Positions 36,163-45,160 of a stretch of DNA of 64,000 nucleotides are shown piece by piece. Each line of letters begins with the position of its first letter. The first letter of the stretch is position 1. The stretch comes from Alphaproteobacteria bacterium (GTDB lineage Bacteria > Pseudomonadota > Alphaproteobacteria > Rickettsiales > JADKJE01). The notes under the pieces were generated by a model. That model saw only the letters and a program-made list of their open reading frames with translations, made no database searches and had not been told where the DNA came from. Location of the stretch: contig JADKJE010000005.1 of assembly GCA_016722515.1 (NCBI GenBank), forward strand, positions 1 through 64,000, in the 5' to 3' direction. The position numbers and the translations under genes were made by a program.

Positions 36163-36578
36163 GCTTTTCTTCCTGCAAAGAGATAATAAAATAAGACAAT
36201 AACGGAGAAGACAGAAAGCCCCACACCTAATTCAACCAGAAAAATCCCCAATTGTTGACCAGATTGTGTCGATGTTGACGAAAAGAGATGGTAATCCAGA
36301 AAAGCACTTTTCATGGCTATGCCGGCAAATCCTGTGCCGGCATAAATGAGTATCCCGATACAGGTAAATGCTTTAATCATATCAAGTGGAAGCCATTGCT
36401 TAGCTTTTTTTAATCCAAATATTTGTGCAAGCAAAATAACGGCTGTAGCCAAAATAGCACCGGCTTGAAAACCACCGCCTGGTGTTGACTCACCATTCAT
36501 TTGGATCTCAATGGCAAATGTCAGCAAGAAGGGAAACAGGAGTATCGAGATGACACGAAGGATAATATGGTGGGTCAT
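36159..36578 (-). CDS. mnhB: Na+/H+ antiporter subunit B (MnhB/MrpB)
   Basis: 139 aa with four membrane helices. The family signature ESTPGGGFQAGAILATAVIL is present, along with the following LPLDMIKAFTCIGILIYAGTG helix. It is an essential subunit of the Mrp cation/proton antiporter. ATGA overlaps at both ends (with the DUF4040 gene and mnhC) show tight operon packing. Confidence 0.95.
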   Translation of the reverse strand: MTHHIILRVISILLFPFLLTFAIEIQMNGESTPGGGFQAGAILATAVILLAQIFGLKKAKQWLPLDMIKAFTCIGILIYAGTGFAGIAMKSAFLDYHLFSSTSTQSGQQLGIFLVELGVGLSVFSVIVLFYYLFAGRKA

Positions 36579-37156
36579 ACAGAATCACTCCTGTCTTTTG
36601 TTGGCGTGGTTTTGATTGCCGGACGACCTAATAATAAATAGACGCTTAAACCGGCTCCCACCACGACAACGGTTTCACCTAGTGTGTCGTAAGCACGGTA
36701 GCTGGCTAAAATGGCAGTCACACTATTGGGAATGCCGATGGCATGGATGGTTCCTTTAATGTAATCAAGGCGCAAATACGCATGTGCTGGAGCAGATACA
36801 TCGCCAAAATGGGGAAGGCCTAAACTGGCGTAAATCAACGTGCTGCCGGTGAAAATAACAGCCAAGGCTGCACCGGTGATAAGCCACCATGAGGGTTTAG
36901 GAGGTTTGATGCTTGTCCCTGTGAACACAAAGGCGGTTAAAATAAGAATGGTGCTGATGCCCGCGCCGATAGCCGCTTCGGTCATGGCAACATCTGGCGC
37001 GGCAAGTACCAGATATTCCATCGCCATAATCAAACTGAAGAAAATCAGCATCACGGCACTGGTGATAAGATTTTTGGCACTAATAGCGGCTAGTGCGATG
37101 ATGACCAAGAATAATAAAAACGTGATATTTAATATCCATTCAGGAGTGAGGAGCAT
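36575..37156 (-). CDS. MnhA C-terminal/DUF4040-like subunit (MbhD/E-like)
   Basis: 193 aa membrane protein. The N-terminal part has ISAKNLITSAVMLIFFSLIM and YLVLAAPDVAMTEAAIGAGI, the hallmark of DUF4040 (MbhD-like), which in many bacteria is the C-terminal part of the large MrpA. Near the C-terminus, SVTAILASYRAYDTLGETVV is the MbhE-like signature. So the functions usually fused to MrpA are encoded as a separate gene here, as in other clusters of this layout. It overlaps mnhG by 17 bases and mnhB by 4 bases. Confidence 0.88.
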   Translation of the reverse strand: MLLTPEWILNITFLLFLVIIALAAISAKNLITSAVMLIFFSLIMAMEYLVLAAPDVAMTEAAIGAGISTILILTAFVFTGTSIKPPKPSWWLITGAALAVIFTGSTLIYASLGLPHFGDVSAPAHAYLRLDYIKGTIHAIGIPNSVTAILASYRAYDTLGETVVVVGAGLSVYLLLGRPAIKTTPTKDRSDSV

Positions 37157-37526
37157 GTGCCGGGTCCTCCTTTGCGATTTCGTGAGGTGATTGATCGGGT
37201 GATGATTCTGTTTCAGGCTTATCTTGTTTTAATCCCCACGGAACTAAGCCAGAGGCATGAGCTGCTTTTGCCAAAGCATGGCAGGCGGTGGGGCCGGTGA
37301 TAAACATAAAGAGAGCAAGCATAACCAGTTTGATCGTAGCTGCAGTGGTTCCTACGAAGCAGGCGGTGCCCAAAATCATTAAAGGTGCGCCGAGGGAATC
37401 ACTGACTCCAACCGGATGTAGCCGTGTATAAAAATCAGGCATTCGCAATAGTCCAACACTGCCTGTGAGCATCAGTAATGCACCAGCAATCAAAAGAATA
37501 TATCCGGAAATAATCATGATACTCAT
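37140..37526 (-). CDS. mnhG: Na+/H+ antiporter subunit G (MnhG/MrpG)
   Basis: 128 aa. Three membrane helices with the family motif GSVGLLRMPDFYTRLHPVGV. The last membrane segment (LVMLALFMFITGPTACHALA) is followed by a hydrophilic, Glu/Pro/Ser-rich C-terminal tail, which is common in this family. It overlaps mnhF by 4 bases and the DUF4040 gene by 17 bases. Confidence 0.95.
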   Translation of the reverse strand: MSIMIISGYILLIAGALLMLTGSVGLLRMPDFYTRLHPVGVSDSLGAPLMILGTACFVGTTAATIKLVMLALFMFITGPTACHALAKAAHASGLVPWGLKQDKPETESSPDQSPHEIAKEDPAHAPHS

Positions 37527-37834
37527 GCAATTTCCTCGTTGTCTAGGTGTGTGGGCTGAAGCGCGTCAAGAGGAAGTTCATTGAACGTTCCATATTTATA
37601 ATAACGAAGGAAGGCAATGGTGGCGATAAAGTTTATAAGTGCGTAGACCAGGGCAATATCAAGGTAAAAATCATGATGGGTCACAACGCCAACCAACCCA
37701 ATCATGATAACCGTATGCGTTCCAAAGCTATTGCATGCCAATATACGGTCAAAACTGGTAGGGCCAGCAATGCTGCGAATGATTGTACATAACATGCTTA
37801 CCAGGACAACACCTAAAATGACGAGTTCTATCAT
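37523..37834 (-). CDS. mnhF: Na+/H+ antiporter subunit F (MnhF/MrpF)
   Basis: 103 aa with three membrane helices. The conserved GPTSFDRILACNSFGTHTV and IALVYALINFIATIAFLRYY segments match MrpF. It starts 1 base after the mnhE stop and overlaps mnhG by 4 bases. Confidence 0.95.
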   Translation of the reverse strand: MIELVILGVVLVSMLCTIIRSIAGPTSFDRILACNSFGTHTVIMIGLVGVVTHHDFYLDIALVYALINFIATIAFLRYYKYGTFNELPLDALQPTHLDNEEIA

Positions 37835-37835
37835 A

Positions 37836-38618
37836 TTAGCCCCCCATCATTTCAATTTTGCGGTTCATGGTGCCTTCGACAAGATCATCCATACCTTCTT
37901 TGGTTAAGCTGTGAACCAGCAACCTTCCAGGTTGTACAGCAATCGTTACGGTTCCTGGCGTTAGAGTGATTGAATTACCAAAAATGGCAAGCCCTAGGTG
38001 GGTTTTTTGATTAGCGGGAACCCATTCCATTTGCGGACAAATACTAGGTTTAATCTGCCAGACCCGCCAGGTGACGTCCCAGGCAGAGAGAATAATGGAT
38101 TTCAGCAACCACCGGCTATAGGCAAAGATTTTATACGATAAGCCATGGTCAAGCGGTTGATCAAACGTTTGGTTGAGTCGGTAAAGCACACGGGTAGCTA
38201 AGAGGCTGGTGACAAAACCGGCCAGAAGCATAACTGGGGTTTTGTGTCCTGAAAGAATGAACCAGGTACCAAAAAGAACAGCTATCCATGTGGCTATCCT
38301 GAACACGCGTTGAAACCGTGGGTGGCGCCATAATTTCAGTAGATAGCGGGCGGCAAAATTTAGCATGACCAGGATGATGTTTTTCCATAGATAACGGCTC
38401 AGCATCAGCGAGGTGGCGATCGTCGGTTTAATAATACGTAGATAGAACAATACCGAGACGTTCCATACAGAGATTACTGTTTTTTCTATGATATTAAACC
38501 AAACCCAGCATGCTCCCCAGGCAGCCATAAGCGCCCATGTTTTGAGGCGGTGCCCTGCATGTCGAATTGGCGTATAAATACGTTCTAAAGTTTCCCTGTC
38601 CATGATTCCCGATGTCAT
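37836..38618 (-). CDS. mnhE: Na+/H+ antiporter subunit E (MnhE/MrpE), N-terminally extended
   Basis: 260 aa, whereas MnhE proteins are usually about 160-180 aa. The MnhE domain lies in the C-terminal two thirds: two helices around WIAVLFGTWFILSG and MLLAGFVTSLLATRVL, then SAWDVTWRVWQIKPSICPQM, and NSITLTPGTVTIAVQPGRLL. The first ~90 residues are an extra basic segment with one or two membrane helices (TWALMAAWGACWVWFNII). It is the first gene of the operon. The extension may be real or may reflect an upstream start; internal starts are possible. Confidence 0.9.
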   Translation of the reverse strand: MTSGIMDRETLERIYTPIRHAGHRLKTWALMAAWGACWVWFNIIEKTVISVWNVSVLFYLRIIKPTIATSLMLSRYLWKNIILVMLNFAARYLLKLWRHPRFQRVFRIATWIAVLFGTWFILSGHKTPVMLLAGFVTSLLATRVLYRLNQTFDQPLDHGLSYKIFAYSRWLLKSIILSAWDVTWRVWQIKPSICPQMEWVPANQKTHLGLAIFGNSITLTPGTVTIAVQPGRLLVHSLTKEGMDDLVEGTMNRKIEMMGG

Positions 38619-38779
38619 TTCTAGATAGCGTTATTGATTTAGTGTAGCTACTTTGAGATGCAGAGGCAAGTGTGGTTTTAAAGGAATTTAAAATTGTTCA
38701 AGTCATTTAAGGCTTTTTGAAGTATACTAAACCAAACGAAGTGGCATAAATCCTTGGGGGTTCGCAATCGCGAGATCAT

Positions 38780-39475
38780 ATGAAGACTAAAAATACACAC
38801 GAACTTTTGCTCTACCGAGACGGCCTTATGCTGATTCTTAACAAACCAGCCGGAATTCCAGTCCATGCGGGTCCAAAAGGCGGACCTAACATGGAAGATT
38901 ATTTTCCTGATTTGCAATTTGGCCTTCCCAATCCACCTGGGTTAGCCCATCGATTAGACCGCGATACCAGCGGTTGCCTGATTTTAGGCAGGCATCGTCA
39001 AGCGCTGAGAAAATTGGGTAATTTATTTATGCAGGGCCAAATCACTAAAACCTATTGGGCGGTGGTTGAAGGCATACCCGCTGAACCCAAAGGCACGATT
39101 GACAAACCACTCCGTAAAAAAACCAGCGACACCCGCAGCTGGTGGATGGAAATCCATGAAGAAGGGCAACATGCCGTAACGGATTACGAAGTGTTGGGGA
39201 GTGCTGATGGCATTAGTTGGCTGGCACTGTATCCTAAAACAGGTCGGACACACCAGATCAGGGTGCATTTAGCTTCTTTGGGCTGTCCCATTATCGGTGA
39301 TCCTGTTTATGGTAATAAAGAGATGAACCTCACGCGCAAAGGGCCCCCCATGCAGTTGCATGCTCGGGCAGTCAAAGTACCTTTGTATGAGAAAAAAGAA
39401 CCTATTCTAACCGAAGCCCCACCTCCAGAATATATGCAGGTCTTTTTGAACGCGTGTGGGTATAAAGCTGCTTAA
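38780..39475 (+). CDS. RluA-family pseudouridine synthase
   Basis: 231 aa enzyme that isomerises uridine to pseudouridine in rRNA or tRNA. The catalytic-Asp motif is AHRLDRDTSGCLILGRH, and the KTGRTHQIRVHLASLGCPIIG and GDPVYGNK motifs are present. It lacks an N-terminal S4 domain and is short, so the substrate (23S rRNA, as for RluC/RluD, or tRNA, as for RluA/TruC) cannot be decided. It is preceded by a TATACT -10-like box at 38723-38728 and is divergent from the Mrp operon. Confidence 0.93.
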   Translation: MKTKNTHELLLYRDGLMLILNKPAGIPVHAGPKGGPNMEDYFPDLQFGLPNPPGLAHRLDRDTSGCLILGRHRQALRKLGNLFMQGQITKTYWAVVEGIPAEPKGTIDKPLRKKTSDTRSWWMEIHEEGQHAVTDYEVLGSADGISWLALYPKTGRTHQIRVHLASLGCPIIGDPVYGNKEMNLTRKGPPMQLHARAVKVPLYEKKEPILTEAPPPEYMQVFLNACGYKAA

Positions 39476-39523
39476 AAAAATAAGCTTTCATACCGCAAAA
39501 GCGGGTAAGCGGGCAAATTGTTT

Positions 39524-40015
39524 CTAATGGACTAATTCCGCGATCATACCAATAGCTTTCTCAACGGTCGCCAATCTAACAAGGCTTCGATCACCTTGAA
39601 ATAGACAGGCTTGATGAATGGTTGGCATCTGTCGCGATGCTATAGCCAGATGCACAGTGCCAATTGGTTTATGGGGCGTATCACCGGTGGGGCCAGCGAT
39701 GCCAGTGACAGCGATACAATAGTGGGCTTGAGAGTGGTTAAGGCCACCTTCGGCCATGGCGATGGCCGCTTCACGGCTCACGGCACCATATGTTTCTAGT
39801 AAAAGGGGCGGAACCCCTAACATCTCCATTTTAGCTCGGTTAGAATACGTGACAAACCCACGGTCAATGACGTCAGAGCTTCCAGGAATCTCGGTTAAAA
39901 GGGCGGCGATGAGACCTCCGCTACAGGATTCTGCCAGGGCAAGCATCAGAGATTTCTGACGGCATATCGCTAAAAGTTGTGCGGCTTGAGTCAGTAGATA
40001 GTCAGGGAATGCCAT
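39524..40015 (-). CDS. pncC: CinA-type nicotinamide-nucleotide amidohydrolase
   Basis: 163 aa stand-alone CinA C-terminal domain, which deamidates nicotinamide mononucleotide for NAD recycling. Signatures are AESCSGGLIAALLTEIPGSS, VTYSNRAKMEMLGVP and AVTGIAGPTGDTPHKPIGTV. Its usual neighbour pgpA is the next gene upstream on the same strand (65 bases apart), as often seen in Proteobacteria. It is convergent with the pseudouridine synthase gene. Confidence 0.95.
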   Translation of the reverse strand: MAFPDYLLTQAAQLLAICRQKSLMLALAESCSGGLIAALLTEIPGSSDVIDRGFVTYSNRAKMEMLGVPPLLLETYGAVSREAAIAMAEGGLNHSQAHYCIAVTGIAGPTGDTPHKPIGTVHLAIASRQMPTIHQACLFQGDRSLVRLATVEKAIGMIAELVH

Positions 40016-40080
40016 ATCGAACTTTATAAATCGTTATCAATCATTATCAATCGCTATGAATAGAGGGAACATAAAGAGAG

Positions 40081-40659
40081 TTATGGGGTAACGGGGTGGT
40101 TGTGAATGAGAGCATAGGCTAAGAATATAAAAAGAATATGAAGGGTAATGGAGGCAAAGACGGCGGCCACTATATCATCGAACATAACACCAAAAGCACC
40201 ATGGATGCGCTGGTCACACCAGCGGATTGGGAAGGGCTTGAGAATATCAAATACCCTGAATGCAGCAAAAACAGCTAAAAGCATAAGGGCGCCGTAGTAC
40301 GGGGATTCCATATAGCAGACGGCCAATGGTTTAAAGGTCATGATCATAACAGCGAGCATCCCCACCACCTCGTCAATGACAATTTCAGAGGCGTCATGGG
40401 TTCTTGTTGCTTTCATATAATAGTGGGTCGCAATGGAGCCAATGGCCAGAAGGCCTAGGGTAATCAGGCATAATAAAATAAAGGTAAGTGGCACGGCACC
40501 AAATGAAGCACCTAGCAGAATAGGGATGGGGAGGGTAAAAAAACTACCCCAAGTACCCGGAGCAGGTTTCATCTTTCCAGAGCAGAACCAGGTGCAGATC
40601 AACGTTAAAGGATGATGCCATGGGAGGCTGCGTGCAGGAGAGTAAGAATGGTCAAGCAT
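40081..40659 (-). CDS. pgpA: Phosphatidylglycerophosphatase A
   Basis: 192 aa inner-membrane phosphatase that removes the phosphate from phosphatidylglycerophosphate to give phosphatidylglycerol. The family motifs appear as WFCSGKMKPAPGTWGSFFTL and DASEIVIDEVVGMLAVM, the latter carrying the acidic metal-binding residues, and as RVFDILKPFPIRWCDQRIHG followed by VMFDDIVAA. It lies upstream of pncC and is divergent from the str operon. Confidence 0.95.
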   Translation of the reverse strand: MLDHSYSPARSLPWHHPLTLICTWFCSGKMKPAPGTWGSFFTLPIPILLGASFGAVPLTFILLCLITLGLLAIGSIATHYYMKATRTHDASEIVIDEVVGMLAVMIMTFKPLAVCYMESPYYGALMLLAVFAAFRVFDILKPFPIRWCDQRIHGAFGVMFDDIVAAVFASITLHILFIFLAYALIHNHPVTP

Positions 40660-40811
40660 ACGAATTCCATATAGCGTTTTTAATAAAAAGAGATCCTACT
40701 TGTCCTGGCAAAAAAGATCAACCTGTCAATTAGCAAGAAGCGAATATGGGCGGATAATGGCCAGACAACAGGAGGGATAAGGACTTAATTTCTGATTTGA
40801 TCAATTTCTAC

Positions 40812-40840
40812 TTGACGAATAAATTTATGACAGGTAGTAT
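40812..40840 (+). promoter_or_regulatory. Promoter of the rpsL operon
   Basis: TTGACG (40812-40817), a 17-base spacer and TAGTAT (40835-40840), near-consensus sigma-70 elements. It lies about 48 bases before the rpsL ATG and is the best promoter seen upstream of the 15-kb expression block. Confidence 0.7.
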
Positions 40841-40887
40841 CTCACACCCTTAGGTCTATATTGTTAATTTTTAACGGACAACAAACG

Positions 40888-41259
40888 ATGCCTACAATAA
40901 ATCAGCTGGTGCGCAAAGGCCGTACTCCAAAGCGTAAAGTCAATAAAGTTCCTGCCATGCAGGGCAATCCTCAAAAACGTGGTGTATGTGTACGTGTGTA
41001 TACAACAACCCCGAAAAAACCTAACTCAGCTCTTCGTAAAGTAACACGTATGCGCTTGACCAATGGTTTTGAGGTCATTGCTTATATTCCAGGCGAAGGA
41101 CACAATCTGCAAGAACACTCTGTCGCATTGATTCGCGGTGGACGTGTAAAAGACTTGCCGGGTGTGCGTTATCACGTTGTGCGTGGTGCCTTGGATACGC
41201 AAGGTGTTAAGGATCGTAAGAAAAGCCGTTCTAAATACGGTACTAAGAGACCTAAATAG
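40888..41259 (+). CDS. rpsL: 30S ribosomal protein S12
   Basis: 123 aa. It begins MPTINQLVRKGR, as expected for the family, so the ATG at 40888 was chosen over an in-frame TTG at 40861. Conserved loops KKPNSALRKVTRMRL and GGRVKDLPGVRYHVVRG are intact; the streptomycin-relevant lysines (TPKKPNSA and GRVKDLPG) are present, so no classic S12 streptomycin-resistance substitution is seen. It is the first gene of the block. Confidence 0.98.
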   Translation: MPTINQLVRKGRTPKRKVNKVPAMQGNPQKRGVCVRVYTTTPKKPNSALRKVTRMRLTNGFEVIAYIPGEGHNLQEHSVALIRGGRVKDLPGVRYHVVRGALDTQGVKDRKKSRSKYGTKRPK

Positions 41260-41285
41260 ATTGTTGAGATTAAAGAGGATATAAC

Positions 41286-41756
41286 ATGCCACGCAGAAGA
41301 GCCGCAACCCAGAGACAAATTAATCCAGATGCTAAATTCGGTAATGAAATTTTAGCAAAGTTCATCAATTGCCTGATGGAGCGCGGTAAAAAATCGGCTG
41401 CTGAAGCGATTGTTTATGGTGCTTTGGACATTGTCCATAAAAACACCAAACGCGATCCGCTTGAAGTGTTCTTAGAAGTTATTGAAACAGCAATCCCAAG
41501 CGTTGAAGTTCGTTCTCGCCGTGTTGGTGGTGCTACTTATCAGGTTCCTGTAGAGGTTCGCCGCGTTCGTGGTTTGGCTCTGTCCATCCGATGGATTATT
41601 CAGGCTGCTCGTAAGCGCCATGAAAAAACCATGGAAGAAAGACTTGCTGCTGAGATAATGGAAATTTTAAATGGCCGCGGTGGTGCATTAAAAGAAAAAG
41701 AGACCAAAGAGAAAATGGCTGCAGCAAATAAAGCATTCTCGCATTTCCGTTGGTAA
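41286..41756 (+). CDS. rpsG: 30S ribosomal protein S7
   Basis: 156 aa. It nucleates assembly of the 30S head by binding the 3' domain of 16S rRNA. Conserved segments are KFINCLMERGKKSAAE, EVRSRRVGGATYQVPVEVR and the C-terminal ANKAFSHFRW. An AGAGGA Shine-Dalgarno sequence precedes the ATG. It lies 26 bases after rpsL. Confidence 0.98.
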   Translation: MPRRRAATQRQINPDAKFGNEILAKFINCLMERGKKSAAEAIVYGALDIVHKNTKRDPLEVFLEVIETAIPSVEVRSRRVGGATYQVPVEVRRVRGLALSIRWIIQAARKRHEKTMEERLAAEIMEILNGRGGALKEKETKEKMAAANKAFSHFRW

Positions 41757-41779
41757 TATAAAGAGTATAAGGTAGCATT

Positions 41780-43852
41780 ATGTCACGTACAACCCCACTT
41801 GAGCTTTACCGTAATATTGGTATCATGGCACACATCGATGCCGGTAAAACAACCACCACCGAGCGTGTTCTTTATTACACCGGTAAGTCGCACAAAATTG
41901 GTGAGGTGCACGAAGGCGCTACCGAAATGGACTGGATGGAACAAGAGCGTGAGCGTGGTATTACCATTACCTCTGCTGCTACCACTTGCTTCTGGAATAA
42001 ACACCGTATTAACATTATTGATACTCCTGGACACGTTGACTTCACGATTGAAGTAGAGCGTTCGTTGCGTGTACTTGATGGAGCGGTTGCCGTATTTGAC
42101 GGAGTAGCTGGAGTTGAGCCTCAATCTGAAACCGTATGGCGTCAGGCTGATAAATACGATGTACCACGTATGTGCTTCGTTAATAAACTTGACCGTACAG
42201 GTGCTGACTTCTTCCGTTGTGTCGACATGATCAAAGATCGTCTCGGTGCTAAATATGTTGTAACGCAATTGCCAATTGGTATTGAAGATACATTCGTTGG
42301 TGTGGTTGATCTGGTTACCATGAAAGCAATTGTCTGGAAAGACGAGTCGCTGGGTGCTGAGTTTGAATATCGTGACATTCCTGATGATCTTAAAGATCAG
42401 GCTGAACTCTATCATGCACAAATGATTGAAACGGCAGTTGAAGCAGATGATGAAATGCTTGAGGCCTATCTTTCTGGTACAACCTTGACTGTTGAACAGA
42501 TCAAAAAATGTATCCGTAAGGGCACAATTGGTGGCTTGTTTGTTCCTGTTCTTTGTGGTTCAGCTTTCAAAAATAAAGGTGTTCAACCGTTGCTTGATGC
42601 GGTAGTTGATTATTTGCCTTCACCTTTAGATATTCCTCCTACGGAAGGACAAGATCATAAAGGTAATCCTTTGGTACGTAAAGTGTCTGATTCTGAACCA
42701 TTCTCTGGTTTGGCGTTCAAAGTAATGACAGACCCATTTGTTGGAACATTGACATTCGTCCGTGTCTATTCGGGTATCCTGACCGCAGGTACGACTGTTA
42801 TCAATTCAATCAAAGAAAACAAAGAACGTATTGGACGTATGTTGTTAATGCATGCGAACAACCGTGAAGATATTAAAGAAGCACGTACAGGTGATATCGT
42901 TGCCTTGGCTGGTTTGAAAAATACCACTACTGGTGATACACTGACTGATCCTGATAATGAGATTATTTTAGAGCGCATGATCTTCCCTGATCCGGTTATC
43001 GAAGTTGCTGTGGAGCCTAAAACCACGGCTGACCAGGAGAAAATGGGCATGGCTCTTTCTAAACTTGCCTCAGAAGATCCTTCTCTTCGTATTACGACCG
43101 ATGAAGAAACAGGCCAAACCGTTCTGAAAGGAATGGGTGAGTTGCACCTGGAGATTATCATCGACCGGATGAAGCGTGAATTTAAAGTAGAGGCTAATAT
43201 CGGTGCACCTCAGGTTGCTTACCGTGAGACCATTACCCAGAAATGCGATGTTAACTACACCCACAAGAAACAATCAGGTGGAGCTGGACAGTTCGCTAAG
43301 ATTGAACTTGTGTTTGAACCGCTTGAGCCTGGTTCTGGTTTTGTGTTCGAAAGTAAGGTTGTTGGAGGAAGTGTTCCTAAAGAATATATTCCTGGAGTTG
43401 AAAAAGGACTTGAAATGGTCAGAGAATCTGGCATTATTGCCGGCTATCCGATGATTGATTTCAAAGCAACGCTTGTTGATGGTGGTTACCACGATGTCGA
43501 TTCAAGCGTGCTTGCGTTCGAGATTGCTGCAAAACAGGCATTCCGTGAATATATTCACAAAGCGAAGCCTAAATTGCTTGAGCCAATTATGAAGATAGAA
43601 ATCATTACCCCTGATGACTACATGGGTGATGTAATCGGTGACTTGAATAGTCGCCGTGGACAAGTAAATGGTATGGAACAACGTGGTAACGCTCAAGTTA
43701 TCAAAGGTTTTGTACCGCTTGCGTCGATGTTTGGTTATGTGAATAATTTACGTTCACTCAGCCAGGGACGTGCGCAATACTCGATGGAATTTGCACATTA
43801 TGCGCAGGTTCCTCAACAGGTTGAGGATCAAATTAAGGCAAACGCAGCTTAA
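41780..43852 (+). CDS. fusA: Elongation factor G
   Basis: 690 aa translocation GTPase. Motifs are G1 AHIDAGKTTTTERVLYYTG, effector-region RGITITSAATTCFW, G3 DTPGHVDF and G4 NKLDRTGADF, with domains II-V following and a normal C-terminal PLASMFGYVNNLRSLSQGRA. It lies between rpsG and tuf in the standard str order. Confidence 0.98.
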   Translation: MSRTTPLELYRNIGIMAHIDAGKTTTTERVLYYTGKSHKIGEVHEGATEMDWMEQERERGITITSAATTCFWNKHRINIIDTPGHVDFTIEVERSLRVLDGAVAVFDGVAGVEPQSETVWRQADKYDVPRMCFVNKLDRTGADFFRCVDMIKDRLGAKYVVTQLPIGIEDTFVGVVDLVTMKAIVWKDESLGAEFEYRDIPDDLKDQAELYHAQMIETAVEADDEMLEAYLSGTTLTVEQIKKCIRKGTIGGLFVPVLCGSAFKNKGVQPLLDAVVDYLPSPLDIPPTEGQDHKGNPLVRKVSDSEPFSGLAFKVMTDPFVGTLTFVRVYSGILTAGTTVINSIKENKERIGRMLLMHANNREDIKEARTGDIVALAGLKNTTTGDTLTDPDNEIILERMIFPDPVIEVAVEPKTTADQEKMGMALSKLASEDPSLRITTDEETGQTVLKGMGELHLEIIIDRMKREFKVEANIGAPQVAYRETITQKCDVNYTHKKQSGGAGQFAKIELVFEPLEPGSGFVFESKVVGGSVPKEYIPGVEKGLEMVRESGIIAGYPMIDFKATLVDGGYHDVDSSVLAFEIAAKQAFREYIHKAKPKLLEPIMKIEIITPDDYMGDVIGDLNSRRGQVNGMEQRGNAQVIKGFVPLASMFGYVNNLRSLSQGRAQYSMEFAHYAQVPQQVEDQIKANAA

Positions 43853-43869
43853 ATTTAGGAGGATGACTT

Positions 43870-45045
43870 ATGGCTAAGGAAAAATTTGTACGTAATAAAC
43901 CGCACTGTAACGTTGGAACTATTGGTCACGTTGACCATGGTAAGACAACATTGACAGCTGCTATTGCAAACGTATTGGGTACTAAAATTCAATTCGATCA
44001 AATCGATAAAGCCCCAGAAGAAAAAGAGCGTGGTATTACGATTAACGCTTCACACGTTGAGTATGAAACAGCGAATCGCCACTATGCACACGTTGATTGC
44101 CCAGGACACGCAGACTATGTGAAAAACATGATTACCGGTGCTGCGCAAATGGATGGAGCAATCCTGGTTGTGAGCGCAACCGATGGTCCAATGCCACAGA
44201 CGCGTGAGCACATTTTGCTTGCACGTCAGGTGGGTGTACCTGCGATTGTGGTATTCTTAAATAAAGTTGATCAGGTTGATGACGCTGAGTTGTTAGACCT
44301 GGTTGAAATGGAAGTTCGTGAATTGCTTAGCAAGTACGATTTCCCTGGAGATGATATTCCTATTATCCGTGGTTCTGCATTGAGTGCACTTGAAGGTAAA
44401 AACCCTGAGATTGGCGCTGATGCAGTGAGAAAATTGATGGATGCTGTTGATAGCTATATCCCAATGCCACAACGTCCATTGGACAAACCATTCTTGATGC
44501 CAATTGAAGATGTGTTCTCTATCTCCGGTCGTGGAACCGTAGTAACGGGTCGTATCGAGACTGGTGTTGTGAAAGTGGGTGAAGAGATCGAGATCGTTGG
44601 TATTAAAGATACGCAAAAAACCACCTGTACAGGTGTTGAGATGTTCCGTAAGCTGCTTGACCAAGGTGAAGCTGGTGATAACGTGGGTATCTTGTTGCGT
44701 GGAACCAAACGTGAAGATGTTGAGCGTGGTCAAGTTCTGGCTAAACCAGGAACGATCAAACCTCACCGTAAGTTTAAAGCGGAAGTATACGTATTGAAGA
44801 AAGAAGAAGGCGGTCGCCATACTCCATTCTTCAATGATTATCGTCCGCAATTCTATTTCCGTACTACCGACGTTACCGGGTCAGTTAAACTGCCTGAAGG
44901 TAAAGAGATGGTAATGCCTGGAGATAACGTGACTGTTGAAATTGAATTGATTCACCCTATCGCGATGGAAGAAGGCTTGCGCTTCGCTATCCGTGAAGGT
45001 GGTCGTACTGTTGGTGCTGGTGTCGTTCACGATATCCAGGACTAA
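43870..45045 (+). CDS. tuf: Elongation factor Tu
   Basis: 391 aa. It delivers aminoacyl-tRNA to the ribosome. Motifs are G1 GHVDHGKTTLTAAI, RGITINASHVEYE, DCPGHADYVKNM and NKVDQVDD, with domain II and III sequences intact to the end (GAGVVHDIQD). An AGGAGG Shine-Dalgarno sequence lies 5-10 bases upstream. It stands both at the end of the str genes and directly before tRNA-Trp and secE, so one copy fills the positions that are separate tuf genes in many Proteobacteria. Confidence 0.98.
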   Translation: MAKEKFVRNKPHCNVGTIGHVDHGKTTLTAAIANVLGTKIQFDQIDKAPEEKERGITINASHVEYETANRHYAHVDCPGHADYVKNMITGAAQMDGAILVVSATDGPMPQTREHILLARQVGVPAIVVFLNKVDQVDDAELLDLVEMEVRELLSKYDFPGDDIPIIRGSALSALEGKNPEIGADAVRKLMDAVDSYIPMPQRPLDKPFLMPIEDVFSISGRGTVVTGRIETGVVKVGEEIEIVGIKDTQKTTCTGVEMFRKLLDQGEAGDNVGILLRGTKREDVERGQVLAKPGTIKPHRKFKAEVYVLKKEEGGRHTPFFNDYRPQFYFRTTDVTGSVKLPEGKEMVMPGDNVTVEIELIHPIAMEEGLRFAIREGGRTVGAGVVHDIQD

Positions 45046-45069
45046 TTTCTAAGTCATGGTGAAGGTGCT

Positions 45070-45144
45070 AGGAGCGTAGCTCAATGGTAGAGTACCGGTC
45101 TCCAAAACCGGGGGTTATGGGTTCGAGTCCCCTCGCTCCTGCCA
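45070..45144 (+). tRNA. tRNA-Trp (anticodon CCA), CCA encoded
   Basis: Acceptor AGGAGCG pairs with CGCTCCT. D arm GTAGCTCAATGGTAGAG, anticodon loop CTCCAAA (anticodon CCA), T arm with GGTTCGAGTCC, discriminator G and an encoded CCA at 45142-45144. It lies between tuf and secE, the classic position of the tryptophan tRNA. Confidence 0.96.
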
Positions 45145-45160
45145 ATTTATGGATAAGAAC

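Noticed and set aside
41783..42421. Long minus-strand frames antisense to fusA, tuf and rpoC
   Set aside because: They are shadows of highly biased codon use in the strongly expressed genes on the plus strand and contain no family motifs.
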